A DNA stretch of 64,000 bases, taken from positions 66,194 to 130,193 of the forward strand of contig JAEUSQ010000038.1 in assembly GCA_016788705.1 (NCBI GenBank), read 5' to 3'. The stretch is from Bacteroidetes Order II. bacterium. GTDB taxonomy: Bacteria > Bacteroidota > Rhodothermia > Rhodothermales > UBA2364. Position 1 is the stretch's first letter; each line of letters begins with the position of its first letter. The notes beneath the pieces are model-generated. The model saw nothing but the letters and a program-made list of their open reading frames with translations, did no database searches and was not told the origin of the DNA. Made by a program: the position numbers and the translations under genes. Positions 7,283-17,900 of this stretch are shown one piece after another.

Positions 7283-9424
7283 ATGATTCACCGTTTCTGG
7301 CGCATTCTTCCGATCGTGTTGTTACTCGGCATGTCGGTTGCAAACGCCCAATATTGGTTACAACCCGGAGATGGCAAAACCAATAACTCGCAGTTCCGTC
7401 CGATACCGGACTGGCCCACCCCCAACGAATACCGCACTTCTTCCGGTGCACCCGGCCCCAAATACTGGCAACAAAAGGTGGACTATAAAATTGATGTCAC
7501 TTTAGACACCACCGCACACAAGCTAATCGGGAAAGAGCGTGTTACCTATAAAAACAATTCGCCGGATGTTTTACGGTTTATTTGGGTACAAATGGACCAA
7601 AACTTATCCTCTCTCAATAATAGCCGGAATGGAAAAGCAGCCAAATCTTTGCCCAGTTCCATTCCACCAGCTGCCCGCCGCTTCTTGAATGTGGATCCGT
7701 TTGATGGAGGGTACAATGTGACCCGTGTACAAGTAATGAATGCACAAGGAAAATTGGTCAATGCAGATTATTGGTTGAACGATACCATCATGAAAATCAA
7801 CCTGCCTGCCCCTCTCCAATCTGGCGGAACGGTGGTCTTTGATATTGACTGGAACCACATCGTACCCGATAATGGACGCGGGGCAAAAGAAAAAATTGCC
7901 GATGGCTGGTTGTATCTGAATGCCCAATGGTTCCCCCGTGTATCGGTGTATGACGACGTGAATGGCTGGCAAACCGATCAGTACCTCGGACGTGGCGAAT
8001 TCCATCTGGAATTTGGCGATTATGAAGTAAACATTACTGTGCCCTGGAACCATATTGTTGGCTCTACCGGTGTATTGCAAAATCCTGCCGAAGTCCTCAC
8101 TGCCGAGCAACAACGTCGTGTGGCCAAGGCACTAACCGTTACCGATCTCAAAAATGCAGACCCTGTTTTCATTGTCGGACCAAACGAGGTTAACAAGGCT
8201 GCCTTCCGCCCCAAATCCTCTGGGATGCTAACGTGGAAGTTTAAGGCACAAAACGTGCGCGACTTCTCTTGGGCTTCCTCCAAAACCTTTGTTTGGGATG
8301 CGGCGGGCTACAAATACCGCCCCACCGACAAAGCCATTCAATTAAATAGCTATTATCCGCGTGCTGCGATGCCCTTATGGGACAAAGCCTCCACCCGAGC
8401 AACATGGGAAACACTCTATACCTATGGCCGTATGTCGTTGGAATATCCATACCCACAAGCCTCCAATGTGAATGGACCTGTTGGTGGCATGGAGTATCCG
8501 ATGATCGCTTTTTGTGGCGGACGTCCTAACAAAGAAGGGAAGTTTAATGAATCTCAGGAACGTGCGTTGATTTCGGTGACCATCCACGAAGTGGGGCACA
8601 ACTGGTTCCCAATGATCATCTCCTCCGACGAGCGCAAATGGACTTGGCAAGACGAAGGGATCAACTCGTTTTATCAATATTACAGCGAAAACGATTATGC
8701 TGCACGCTATACCGGAACAAAGTATGGCGAACAGTTCAAAGAAGGGAAATATGACAATAACCGCAATTTGGCCAAAGGCATTGTGCCCTATATGCGCCAA
8801 AAAGACCAAGTACCCATCATGATCCACTCAGACTTGATCCACACGGGATTTGGCCCGAATGGTTATACCAAACCTGCGGCGGGCCTCTGGATCTTGCGCG
8901 AGCATGTATTAGGCCCCAAGGCCTTCGACGAAGCCTTTAAGGAATACTCCCAAAAATGGGCCTTTAAACATCCCTCGCCCTACGACTTCTTCCGGACGAT
9001 GGAAGACGGTGCAGGAGAAGACTTGGCGTGGTTCTGGCGCGGCTGGATGTATAGCACCTATGCAAATGATCAGGCCATTGCCGAAGTGAAGTCTCAGAAA
9101 GCAGCCGATTTGGTGGGCGACGAAAAACGCGGCAAAAACTATTGGCGGGTTACCATCGAGAACAAAGGCGGTATGCTGATGCCTGTGGTGATGGAAGTAA
9201 CCTACGATGATGGCTCCAAAGAACGTATGAAACTCCCCGTGGACATTTGGCGCTACAACGAGTTGAAGTTTGAAAAAGGCTTCTTTTCGGATAAGAATGT
9301 ATCCAAAGTGGTCTTAGATCCAGATGAAGTTTTCTCGGATGTAGACACCAAGAACAACACGTGGGATGCTTCTAAATTAGAACAACCGAAGCCTCAGGAA
9401 GCACCCGGAACTTCCGGTAATTGA
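7283..9424 (+). CDS. Secreted M1-family zinc metallopeptidase
   Basis: This 713-residue protein is a gluzincin of family M1. From the ATG at 7283 it carries a clean signal peptide (MIHRFWRILPIVLLLGMSVANA); a longer frame from a TTG at 7241 would add 14 residues before it and is less likely. The catalytic motif HEVGH sits at residues 435-439, followed by WTWQDEG with the third zinc ligand Glu. A GGMEYP motif, the substrate-N-terminus-binding GxMEN equivalent, lies upstream. N-terminal beta-sandwich and C-terminal Ig-like regions fit the usual order. It probably degrades peptides outside the cytoplasm, and whether it is periplasmic or surface-bound cannot be told. There is no sorting domain at the C-terminus. 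A second M1 enzyme lies at the right edge of the window. Confidence 0.9.
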   Translation: MIHRFWRILPIVLLLGMSVANAQYWLQPGDGKTNNSQFRPIPDWPTPNEYRTSSGAPGPKYWQQKVDYKIDVTLDTTAHKLIGKERVTYKNNSPDVLRFIWVQMDQNLSSLNNSRNGKAAKSLPSSIPPAARRFLNVDPFDGGYNVTRVQVMNAQGKLVNADYWLNDTIMKINLPAPLQSGGTVVFDIDWNHIVPDNGRGAKEKIADGWLYLNAQWFPRVSVYDDVNGWQTDQYLGRGEFHLEFGDYEVNITVPWNHIVGSTGVLQNPAEVLTAEQQRRVAKALTVTDLKNADPVFIVGPNEVNKAAFRPKSSGMLTWKFKAQNVRDFSWASSKTFVWDAAGYKYRPTDKAIQLNSYYPRAAMPLWDKASTRATWETLYTYGRMSLEYPYPQASNVNGPVGGMEYPMIAFCGGRPNKEGKFNESQERALISVTIHEVGHNWFPMIISSDERKWTWQDEGINSFYQYYSENDYAARYTGTKYGEQFKEGKYDNNRNLAKGIVPYMRQKDQVPIMIHSDLIHTGFGPNGYTKPAAGLWILREHVLGPKAFDEAFKEYSQKWAFKHPSPYDFFRTMEDGAGEDLAWFWRGWMYSTYANDQAIAEVKSQKAADLVGDEKRGKNYWRVTIENKGGMLMPVVMEVTYDDGSKERMKLPVDIWRYNELKFEKGFFSDKNVSKVVLDPDEVFSDVDTKNNTWDASKLEQPKPQEAPGTSGN

Positions 9425-9496
9425 TCCTTCTGACAACCAAATTATACCGGACTGCCTTATGGTGTTCCGGTATTTTTAAAAGACCATACACCCAAC

Positions 9497-9533
9497 AAAA
9501 AGCCAGCGTCTGCAACAAACGCTGGCTTTTTTT
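9497..9533. terminator. Bidirectional terminator between M1 peptidase and pckA
   Basis: The arms AAAAGCCAGCGT and ACGCTGGCTTTT pair over 12 bp with an intervening 9-nt loop, flanked by A-rich and T-rich tracts, so it can end transcription from both convergent genes. Confidence 0.85.
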
Positions 9534-9554
9534 ACTGCCTGCAACGGCAACCGT

Positions 9555-11138
9555 TTAAATCACCTTCGGTCCGGCATTTTTAATCGCGTCCGAACTGCCT
9601 TCTGCAAACTGTACAAAGTTCTTTTGGAACAGTTGTGCCAAATGATTGGCTTTTGCTTCGTAGGCGTCGCCATCTTGCCAGGTATTTTTCGGAATCAGTA
9701 CTTCGCTGGGTACATTAGGGCAAGTGGTTGGCACTTCAAAACCAAAGCGTGGATCTACCACCACTTCTACCTCGTCCAAATCGCCATTATGAATTGCATC
9801 AATGATGGCACGGGTAATTTTGAGCTTCATCCGTTCCCCTACGCCATAAGCGCCACCGCTCCAGCCAGTATTCACCAACCATGCCTTAGCTTGATGCTTA
9901 TTCATATTTTCGGCCAAGAGTTCGGCATATTTACTGGGATGCCACACCATAAAAGCGGCGCCAAAACACGCCGAAAAAGTAGCAGAAGGCTCTGTAACAC
10001 CCATTTCGGTTCCGGCTACTTTGGCCGTATAACCGCTGATAAAGTGGTACATCGCTTGTTCGGGCGAAAGGCGCGCAACGGGTGGCAAGACCCCGAAAGC
10101 ATCACACGTAAGGAAGATAATGTTCTTCGGATGACCGCCCATAGACGGCACTTTCGCATTCGGGATGTACTCAATCGGATAGGCCGCACGGGTATTTTCG
10201 GTGATACTGGTATCGGTATAATCTACGGCATGGGTATCCTGATCAAAAACCACATTTTCTAATACCGTACCAAATTTAATGGCCCCATAAATCTCCGGTT
10301 CTTTTTCTCTCGTCAGGTCTATGGCTTTTGCATAACATCCCCCTTCGATATTAAATATCCCGTCATCCGTCCAACAGTGCTCATCATCTCCAATTAGGTA
10401 GCGGTTTGGGTCTGCCGAAAGAGTTGTTTTTCCTGTCCCACTCAGGCCAAAAAACAACGACACATCGCCCTCTTTGCCCTCGTTTGCCGAGCAGTGCATG
10501 GAAAGAACGCCGCGTTCTGGCATGATGTAGTTCATGATGGTAAAGACCCCCTTTTTCATTTCACCCGCATACTCGGTACCTAGGATGACAAATTGTTTGC
10601 GCTCAAAGCAGAGGTCCACACTCGTCTTCGAGGTCATTCCATCGGTATATCGGTTTGCCCCAAAAGCACCTGCATTATAAATCACATAATCTGGCTCGCC
10701 AAAGTTTTCTAACTCCTCTTTTGTCGGACGAATCAGCATGTTGTTCATAAAGAGTGCATGGTAGGGACGGGTACAGATAATCCGGACTTTAATCCGGTAT
10801 TTAGGATCCCACCCAGCAAAGCCATCCATCACATATATGCGATCGCGGGTATTGAGGTAATCTATTGCCCGTTCATGGTTAATCTCGAAGGTGTGCTCAT
10901 CCATTCCAATGTTGATGCTTCCCCACCAAATATTTCCTTGGCTATTTGGATGCACCACAATCCGCTTGTCTTTAGGACTACGTCCGGTTTTTTGACCAGA
11001 GCGAATCATCAGCGCACCTGTGTCTGAAAATCCAGCTCCTTTTTCATATTGAAGGGCCTCTTCGTATAACACGGCGGGCGCAATATTACGAATCACATTT
11101 TGAACGGTTATTCCGTATTTTTTTAGGTCTAATGACAT
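9555..11138 (-). CDS. pckA: Phosphoenolpyruvate carboxykinase (ATP)
   Basis: This cytoplasmic enzyme converts oxaloacetate and ATP to phosphoenolpyruvate, CO2 and ADP, the first committed step of gluconeogenesis. The 527-residue length is usual for the ATP-dependent type. Visible features are [13 protein letters not shown] (46-58, substrate side), the P-loop GLSGTGKT (231-238), the metal-binding LIGDDEH segment (248-254), and [11 protein letters not shown] and [10 protein letters not shown] further on. No signal peptide is present. It lies 68 bp downstream of the tryptophanase gene on the same strand; between them is only a short TCCGGA inverted repeat (11164-11182) without a strong T-run, so cotranscription is possible. 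That would couple amino-acid-derived carbon to sugar synthesis. Start ATG at 11136-11138 has no Shine-Dalgarno. Confidence 0.96.
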   Translation of the reverse strand: MSLDLKKYGITVQNVIRNIAPAVLYEEALQYEKGAGFSDTGALMIRSGQKTGRSPKDKRIVVHPNSQGNIWWGSINIGMDEHTFEINHERAIDYLNTRDRIYVMDGFAGWDPKYRIKVRIICTRPYHALFMNNMLIRPTKEELENFGEPDYVIYNAGAFGANRYTDGMTSKTSVDLCFERKQFVILGTEYAGEMKKGVFTIMNYIMPERGVLSMHCSANEGKEGDVSLFFGLSGTGKTTLSADPNRYLIGDDEHCWTDDGIFNIEGGCYAKAIDLTREKEPEIYGAIKFGTVLENVVFDQDTHAVDYTDTSITENTRAAYPIEYIPNAKVPSMGGHPKNIIFLTCDAFGVLPPVARLSPEQAMYHFISGYTAKVAGTEMGVTEPSATFSACFGAAFMVWHPSKYAELLAENMNKHQAKAWLVNTGWSGGAYGVGERMKLKITRAIIDAIHNGDLDEVEVVVDPRFGFEVPTTCPNVPSEVLIPKNTWQDGDAYEAKANHLAQLFQKNFVQFAEGSSDAIKNAGPKVI

Positions 11139-11206
11139 GATAGTAGGGGTTTAATGTAACAAGTCCGGACTCTTCATCCGGAATATATTAATTGGTCTTT
11201 TCACCA

Positions 11207-12577
11207 TTAAAAGGTTTCAGGTTCAAATTGTGCGGTAAAATGTCGCAACATAGGTGGTTCCCAGGTAATTTTCATGCCGGGAAGTTGGTCTTTGTGACGA
11301 CTGATCTCCTCAAAGACCTCGATCACATAATCCATATGACTTTGGGTATAAACCCGCCTCGGAATGGCCAGCCGGACCAATTCCATGGCTGCGGGCCGTT
11401 CGGTGCCATCGGGCTGTTTGCCAAACATTACGGAACCAATTTCGCAAGCTCGGATCCCACCCATCTCGTATAAAGCCACCACCAACGATTGACCTGGATA
11501 AGAGGTCGGGGGGATGTGTGGAAGGAAAGAATTGGCATCCACATAAACCGCATGGCCACCCACTGGCCTAACAATGGGGATACCCATATCGGTTAAGGCT
11601 TGCCCGACATAGGCGGTAGAGACAATGCGATATTGCAAATAATCTTCTTGTATCACTTCTTCCAGACCAATGGCCATCACCTCCAGATCCCGCCCAGAGA
11701 GACCGCCATAGGTTGGGAAGCCTTCTGTGATAATCAATAAGTTACGGGCCCCCGCTGCCCATTGTTCGTCGTTCAGGGCCAACCACCCCCCCATATTCAC
11801 CAAAGCATCTTTTTTGGCGCTCATGGTCATACCGTCGGCATAGGAGAACATTTCCTGAACAATACTTTTTACGGAGCGATCGGCAAATCCTTCTTCGCGG
11901 AGTTTGATGAAATACGCATTCTCCGCAAACCGACACGCATCTATAAACAATGGTTTTCCATACTGCACGCAGATCGCCTTGGTCTCACGGATATTCTGCA
12001 TCGAAACAGGCTGGCCACCACCGGAGTTATTCGTAATGGTCAGCATCACCAGTGGGATGGATTCATGCTTCTCGGCCAAAAGTGCCGCTAATTTCGAGAC
12101 ATCTATATTGCCTTTAAAAGGATACGCGGATTGCGGATCTTTCCCTTCTTCAATCACCAAATCCAACCCAATCGCACCCGAAAACTCTACATTGGCCCGT
12201 GTGGTATCAAAATGGGTGTTGTTTGGAATGATCTTTCCTGATCCGCCAACAATCGAGAACAAAATTTTCTCGGCAGCTCGGCCTTGGTGTGTAGGAATGA
12301 TGTACTTGAAGGGCATCAATGTACGGACAGCCTCTTCAAAGCGATAATATGAGGGCGAACCCGCATAACTTTCATCACCCCGCATAATGCCCGACCACTG
12401 GGCTGCGCTCATGGCAGAGGTTCCGGAATCGGTAAGCAAATCAATCATGACATCTTCGGACTTTAAGCCGAATGCATTGTAGTGAACGTTGCGGATGGCT
12501 ATCGCCCGCTCAGCACGAGACGTCATCCGAATGGGTTCAACAGATTTGATTTTGAAGGGCTCAATAATGGTTTTCAT
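11207..12577 (-). CDS. tnaA: Tryptophanase (PLP-dependent beta-eliminating lyase)
   Basis: This 456-residue protein belongs to the tryptophanase/tyrosine phenol-lyase group, which splits the amino acid to indole or phenol plus pyruvate and ammonia. Landmarks are IDLLTDSGTSAMS (45-57), PTHQGR (95-100), RFAENAYFIK (216-225) and SAKKD (253-257), where Lys256 should hold PLP. Two sites separate the activities. In tyrosine phenol-lyase Thr124 and Arg381 contact the phenol ring, while tryptophanase has Asp and a hydrophobic residue there. Here HFDTTR gives Asp124 and IRACEIG gives Ile380, which favours tryptophanase. TPL is the alternative. I saw no tnaC-like leader peptide or adjacent tryptophan permease. 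The HDAC-family gene ends 31 bp upstream, so the two may share a transcript. Confidence 0.85.
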   Translation of the reverse strand: MKTIIEPFKIKSVEPIRMTSRAERAIAIRNVHYNAFGLKSEDVMIDLLTDSGTSAMSAAQWSGIMRGDESYAGSPSYYRFEEAVRTLMPFKYIIPTHQGRAAEKILFSIVGGSGKIIPNNTHFDTTRANVEFSGAIGLDLVIEEGKDPQSAYPFKGNIDVSKLAALLAEKHESIPLVMLTITNNSGGGQPVSMQNIRETKAICVQYGKPLFIDACRFAENAYFIKLREEGFADRSVKSIVQEMFSYADGMTMSAKKDALVNMGGWLALNDEQWAAGARNLLIITEGFPTYGGLSGRDLEVMAIGLEEVIQEDYLQYRIVSTAYVGQALTDMGIPIVRPVGGHAVYVDANSFLPHIPPTSYPGQSLVVALYEMGGIRACEIGSVMFGKQPDGTERPAAMELVRLAIPRRVYTQSHMDYVIEVFEEISRHKDQLPGMKITWEPPMLRHFTAQFEPETF

Positions 12578-12608
12578 AACAGGGGGTAGGGGACTTCATT
12601 TTTTGGGG

Positions 12609-13643
12609 TTATACGCGCCAAAAATGCGCAATACTTTTTATTAGTTCTTCGGCGTGCATTTCGCCGTCTTTATAGGAGCCAAAGGGGTCTTCCAGTCTCG
12701 CATCAGGGTTTTGCAGCAATGTAAGGGTATGGGCTACGCTCTGGGCCAAAGCGTTCACATGGTAGCCACCCTCTAATGTGGCAATCAGACGGCCATCGGC
12801 ATATTGGTCTGCCCACGCCATGATTTCCAAAATCATCGCATCAAACCCAGCAGTAGAAAGGTGCATATGGGCCATCGGATCCATCCAGTGCGCATCATAC
12901 CCAGCAGAAACAAAAATGGCTTCTGGCTTGAAACGGGCCACCAAAGGGGCAAAAACCTTACGAAACACACTCAAGTAGGTCTCGTCCCCCGCACCGGGCA
13001 ATAACGGCACATTCACCGTAAAGCCTTCACCCTCCTCACGCCCTGTTTCTTGAATAAATCCGGACTCCGGATAAAATGGCGGTGCGCCATGCACACTCAT
13101 AAACAAGATATTCGGATCGTCATAGAGCATCTCCTGCGTACCATTGCCATGATGTACATCAAAATCCAAGACCAAAACCCGTTCTAAGCCAAATTTCCGC
13201 TTTGCATATTTGGCTGCAATGGCTACGTTCCCGAAGAGGCAAAAACCCATCGCTGCGTGTGGGCGCGCATGGTGACCCGGCGGACGTTGCAAGGCCATGC
13301 CATTATCTGCACGACCCGATAAAACAGCATCAGTAATATTAAGCAAACCACCCACACCCCGCAGCGCCACCTCCAATGAATGTTGGGTACAATACGTATC
13401 GGGATCCAAATAACTTAGCCCTTGGTGTACCATATAATGCAAGTGGTCCACGTACCGCGTACTATGAACCACTTTAATGTGCTCCATATCTGCCTCCGAC
13501 GTCTCCAACCGGGTTAAACGTTCAGACAGCCCGGTCTCTTCCAGTACTTTCCAAACGCGCTCCAATCGGCCTTTGTGTTCGGGGTGTCCCGGCGTGGTGT
13601 GCTCCACATGCGAAGGGTCGAAGGTATAAACGGTTTTATTCAT
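12609..13643 (-). CDS. Histone deacetylase/acetoin-utilization family deacylase
   Basis: This 344-residue protein is a class II-like HDAC-family zinc hydrolase. It shows RPPGHHA (the tandem active-site histidines), DFDVHHGNGTQ (zinc ligands Asp and His), SAGYDAH (third ligand Asp) and a late LEGGY motif with its following residues. Bacterial members remove acyl groups from proteins, polyamines or small metabolites, and the substrate is not visible here. I start at the ATG at 13641-13643 (MNKTVYTFDPSHVEH), where family similarity begins; an in-frame upstream start at 13721 would add 26 residues with no family features. It is followed after 31 bp by tryptophanase and then pckA, a likely catabolic transcript unit. 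An acetylpolyamine role would fit the putrescine cassette at 41-47 kb, but that is speculation. Confidence 0.88.
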   Translation of the reverse strand: MNKTVYTFDPSHVEHTTPGHPEHKGRLERVWKVLEETGLSERLTRLETSEADMEHIKVVHSTRYVDHLHYMVHQGLSYLDPDTYCTQHSLEVALRGVGGLLNITDAVLSGRADNGMALQRPPGHHARPHAAMGFCLFGNVAIAAKYAKRKFGLERVLVLDFDVHHGNGTQEMLYDDPNILFMSVHGAPPFYPESGFIQETGREEGEGFTVNVPLLPGAGDETYLSVFRKVFAPLVARFKPEAIFVSAGYDAHWMDPMAHMHLSTAGFDAMILEIMAWADQYADGRLIATLEGGYHVNALAQSVAHTLTLLQNPDARLEDPFGSYKDGEMHAEELIKSIAHFWRV

Positions 13644-13804
13644 GGTTTCAATACAACGGTGTATAAAGCATTTGAAAAGTATGGGTGTATCGTTCTTAAA
13701 ATACGCCAACCCCAAAAACACGGTGTAAGGGAATTTTGCACACTGCCCCAGATTCCTTTCAGTTAAAGTGAATTATAAACGGAGGTTTGATAAATCCCAT
13801 AAAC

Positions 13805-13833
13805 AAAAAGGGCAGGCCATTTCTGACCCACCC
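13805..13833 (-). terminator. Terminator after the PorV-like gene
   Basis: Read on the minus strand, GGGTGGG and CCTGCCC pair over 7 bp with two wobble pairs and are followed by TTTTTG. It lies 24 bp past the end of the PorV-like gene and would end the three-gene surface operon. Confidence 0.6.
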
Positions 13834-13856
13834 TTATTTCGGATAAACCGCTACGA

Positions 13857-14879
13857 TTAGAACTTAAGACCAACCGTGATGGTTTGCGGAGCCGTAAAGT
13901 AATTGGTTGCGCGGTAGGCGTAATCCACACTCATTTGGAAGCCGCTTACGTCAATGTTCAGACCTGCACCAGCGCTAAGGCCCGTGTACATCGAATTGTC
14001 GTTGCCGCCTGTGATGCCTTGGTAGCCACCACGTACAAAGAGGAGATTACGGAAGCCCAACTCGACACCACCCGTATAAACATCCGGACCTAAACTCGTG
14101 GAACGGAAGTTCCCAACCAAGGTCGCAGAGGCACTACCAGCCAATGAGCGGGTATAGGTTGCACCAAAGTTCAGGGCTGCCGGCGACTCAAAGTCTTCTG
14201 CGGCAATCCGGAACGGAGTTTGGGCGGCATTCGCTGGTTGGTTCGTAATACGGTTAAAGCGGATCAGACCGTCTCCAGAGAAAGCAGATTTCGGACCGAA
14301 GTTCAAAAGTGCTACCCCAAAACGGAGGCCAGATTCACCCACGGTATAGGTCATCCCACCATCAATCGTGACACGAGATTGGCTCAGGTCGTCAATGCGC
14401 TCGTTAGAGGCTTTGAACGTAACCCCGGTCGCAATACGGTCGGTCAATTGACGTGAGTAAGAAACCCCAATCACCGAGGTTGCTGCCGAATACGTAACGC
14501 CGTCTTCAATTTCTGGCTTGGCTTCGGTCTGACGGGCAATGTCGCCAAAGTTCCAAGCCGTAAAGGTAAGGGCAAGGTTCCGTGTACCGAGGTTTTGGGC
14601 CACCCCAAAGGTGCTGATGCCAATATCGGCCACATAATTCATCCGGCTGAACAGCGCAGCCGTTCCGGTGTTGTCAGACAGCCCTGACGGGTTGCTGGCC
14701 ATGGCCTCTACGGGGTTCATCCCCTTAACGGCCGTGGTGGCCACCGAACCCAACCCGATGGTACGGGCGGTGGTCGGAACCATAAGGTGCATAGATCCTG
14801 TGGTTCCTTCTTCTTGTGCAAATGCTCCGTTAGACACAAGGAAGAGGAGCAGGAATGCACATATGAATTTCAATTTCAT
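13857..14879 (-). CDS. PorV/PorQ-like outer-membrane beta-barrel protein
   Basis: This 340-residue protein has a signal peptide (residues 1-21, ending AFA) and a body of alternating beta-strand segments closing with an aromatic C-terminus (TITVGLKF), typical of outer-membrane barrels. The N-terminal sequence TTARTIGLGSVATTAVKG, then EAMASNPSGLS is the FadL-like start of the PorV/PorQ family (UPF0164). PorV shuttles type IX cargo to the surface attachment complex; PorQ-like members have related roles, and this one could be either. A strong Shine-Dalgarno (AAGGAGAATC) precedes the ATG, unusual in this window. It is the last gene of a three-gene run with the large secreted protein (40 bp upstream) and the TonB-dependent receptor, which suggests it handles or anchors that partner. 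Confidence 0.75.
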   Translation of the reverse strand: MKLKFICAFLLLFLVSNGAFAQEEGTTGSMHLMVPTTARTIGLGSVATTAVKGMNPVEAMASNPSGLSDNTGTAALFSRMNYVADIGISTFGVAQNLGTRNLALTFTAWNFGDIARQTEAKPEIEDGVTYSAATSVIGVSYSRQLTDRIATGVTFKASNERIDDLSQSRVTIDGGMTYTVGESGLRFGVALLNFGPKSAFSGDGLIRFNRITNQPANAAQTPFRIAAEDFESPAALNFGATYTRSLAGSASATLVGNFRSTSLGPDVYTGGVELGFRNLLFVRGGYQGITGGNDNSMYTGLSAGAGLNIDVSGFQMSVDYAYRATNYFTAPQTITVGLKF

Positions 14880-14919
14880 ATTAGATTCTCCTTATAAATC
14901 GGTAAAACCGGGATAAAGA

Positions 14920-17900
14920 TTAGAAGGCCGACAATTGGATCTTCTTACGCACTACCCCAAACTTCAACACTTTTTCCCCAACATTCGGTACATCAACATG
15001 GATCAGGTACATACCGCTTGCCAGACGCAAACCGTTTTCGTTGGCCATATCCCAAGTCAGGTAGCCATTCGCCGAGTTATGCGAAAGGGTGCGCACGAGC
15101 GTTCCATCAAGGGTAAACACACGAATGGTACAATTATCCGGCAAGTCCGTAAAGCGTACTTCGTCTTTGATGTTTGAGGTTTCAAAAGCAGAAGCACCTT
15201 TGTATGGGTTCGGCGTGATACCAATACGATCCAAGCTAAAGTTAGTAGCGTCTCCAGTGAGGGTCTTTTTATCCGCCGTGGCAATTTTATGCACCACACC
15301 CGGTACGTTTGGCTTGGTAGAGTTGATACGGAATACCGTTCCTACTTCTGGCATTTCGCGGGCATAAGGCGCTGCCGTGCCACCATTCCAGTTTACCAAG
15401 ACCATACGCGCCATCACTTCGCGAGCAGAACTCCAAACACCACCAGCAGCAGCGTTTGCTATGGTTGCATTATATCCACCTTGTCCCGGTGTCATATCGG
15501 TAGGGTTCACCCAATAGATTGCGTCGGTATAGGGATCGTCTGCACCACCAGAGATCGTGTGGTCTGCTGCAGATAGATTGAAGATTTTGTCTTCTACACG
15601 ACCTGCAATACCAGCCGCCAAGCCGTTTGGTCCGTTTTCCAAAATAGATGGAATCATTCGAACGTCGTCTGCCGTGTTGGCAGGTGTACCGGAACCAATG
15701 TTCCAAATTTCGAATGGTACATCCATGACTGTATTGTTCGAGTTAAATTCTACGCCTTTTCCTCCAGCTGCCGTAAAGCGAATCTCGAAGTCAAAAGGTA
15801 CAATTTTACCCCAACTGGCACCATCACGGGTCGTACGAGCAGTAAATGCAGAGTAAGCAGCACGACTGCCGTTGTCTGCCGTATGAATCCCCCATCCCAG
15901 ACCAGCGCCAGTTGCTTTTTGTTGAACGGCGATTGCCGGACGGTCACGTGTACCCGATAGCGAACAAGTTCCATCTGCTTGGCCAGCAGGTCCCAGACAA
16001 GGGAAACCTGATGCGTTGAAGGCAAAAGCGCCCATTTCCGGTACAGCCAAAGGCCCACCAGCATTGGCAACCACTTGGAAAGACTTAAAGCCATTCGGAG
16101 CGCCATACACCGTAAACTGCAATCCATCAATGGTTGTGACAGGCACATTTTCTGGTGCATTCGTGCCCAAAGTAGCGACTGCCTTTTTACCATCAAAAAC
16201 GACCGTATTGTTTTTGGTTACATTGATGATGTCATATGTTTTATAGGTAGCACTACCAATGGTGTGGTTATAGAACTTCACTTGGTACTCGTCACCCGTA
16301 ATGGCCAATGGATCAACTACGGTTGCGGTTACATAACCATCTGTCGAAGAACCTACTGAAGTACTGGTTACGACATCTCCTGCTTTGGCCTGAAGTTTGG
16401 TACCACCATTTAATGCCTGTGCATCGGTGGGTACAAATTCAACACGCTTTTCAATACCCAAAAGAACTTTAGGTACCCCAGCCGGATTATAGGCATAGGC
16501 CTGTACACCAAAATAGGTGTTTTGGTAGTTTATAACACCATCCACAATATGGGAGGTCTTGAGACCAGAATCACTACCAGCTACAACCAAGGCAGACGCC
16601 AGCGGATCGTTTTCGTCCACATCATAAATCCGTTGGATTCCATTGTTTTTGTCATAGACCGCAATCACGGTTCCTTCTTGATCTACCTCGGTGGCATATT
16701 GCTTCACGATATAACCTTCGAGGTCATAGGCATACTTGGTTTCCTTATAACTGCCTAAATAGTTATCACTATTGGCAGGCCAAGACCAATTCAGGAAGAT
16801 CTGGCCGTCATTGGCAGAAACCGTAACATTAGGTGCATCTGGTGGGTTGGGAGCCACAAAGTTGTTGTTGAACAGGTCTTGTGCTTTGGTATCTGCCAGG
16901 CGCAATTTAGCCAAAGAACCTAAAGCCGTTTTAGCCCGTGCCCACACAATGCCATATACAATTTCTTGTACTTCACCCGGCTTCATCGTCCAAGGTCCGG
17001 TGGACATCACAAAGCGGCGGTCACCGTTCGGCGAACGACCACCTGCACCGTTGTTGTTCATTTCCGACCAACCCCTACCCGTTACAGGATCGCCCGTAAA
17101 CGCAAAGTTGCTATATGGTGGGTTACCACTCGAACCATCCCCCGTAGCCGACAAACGGCGTCCGTCTCGGCAACGACCCGTTTGGGCATAGCGATACTCC
17201 GTGCTACTGGCTGCTGGGTCACCGCATACTGGGCTACCGTTCAGGAAGTAATGGAAATAGGTCACACCCAAGCGCTTCCCATTCACCAAGGGTCCTTGGA
17301 AGAAGTCGTACCCTATGGCTGGTGGGGCAGCACCATAGCCATGATCACCACCATCATTTTCATCAGAATTATACACATAGCCCAAACTTAGGGTGGTATC
17401 CACCCCAAGGTAATCGTCCGAAGAGTCGCCCAAGTCCACATCCGACCACAACGAGAGCATCGTTTCGGTCAGGTTAGACTTCCCTTTATAGATAATCTTG
17501 GTACGGTAGAACGTCATGTTCCCCAAGTCACCAGCTTGGTTAAAGGCAAAAGCAGTGGTTTGAACTTCTACGCCAATTGGGTCGGTACTGGTGCGTTTGT
17601 GTGCGTTGCCCACATCGTTCATCACCCACCAAATCATTTGGTCCCCGATCATATCTGGACGGTCACCTTTTGTGATGTCGTAGTTGTTCGGATTGCCGTC
17701 TCCATCTTTGACAGGGGCACCAATTTGCCACGGCCACTCGGCGAGGTCGGAAGTAGCCACCCCTGTTTCATTCAACGTTGTAATGTCGGTGAGTGAAACT
17801 TTGTAGATCCGGTCATAGGTAGAACAATCTGCCGGCGGGTTTCCATTTGCGTCTAATGGTCCAGGCCAGAATTCCCAGGTTCCATAGGTAGCGGCCGCCA

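Noticed and set aside
9624-10262. A 212-codon plus-strand ORF inside pckA.
   Set aside because: Antisense shadow; pckA coding is unambiguous.
11164-11182. TCCGGA inverted repeat between tryptophanase and pckA as a terminator.
   Set aside because: The stem is only 6 bp and no T-run follows on the minus strand, so readthrough is expected.
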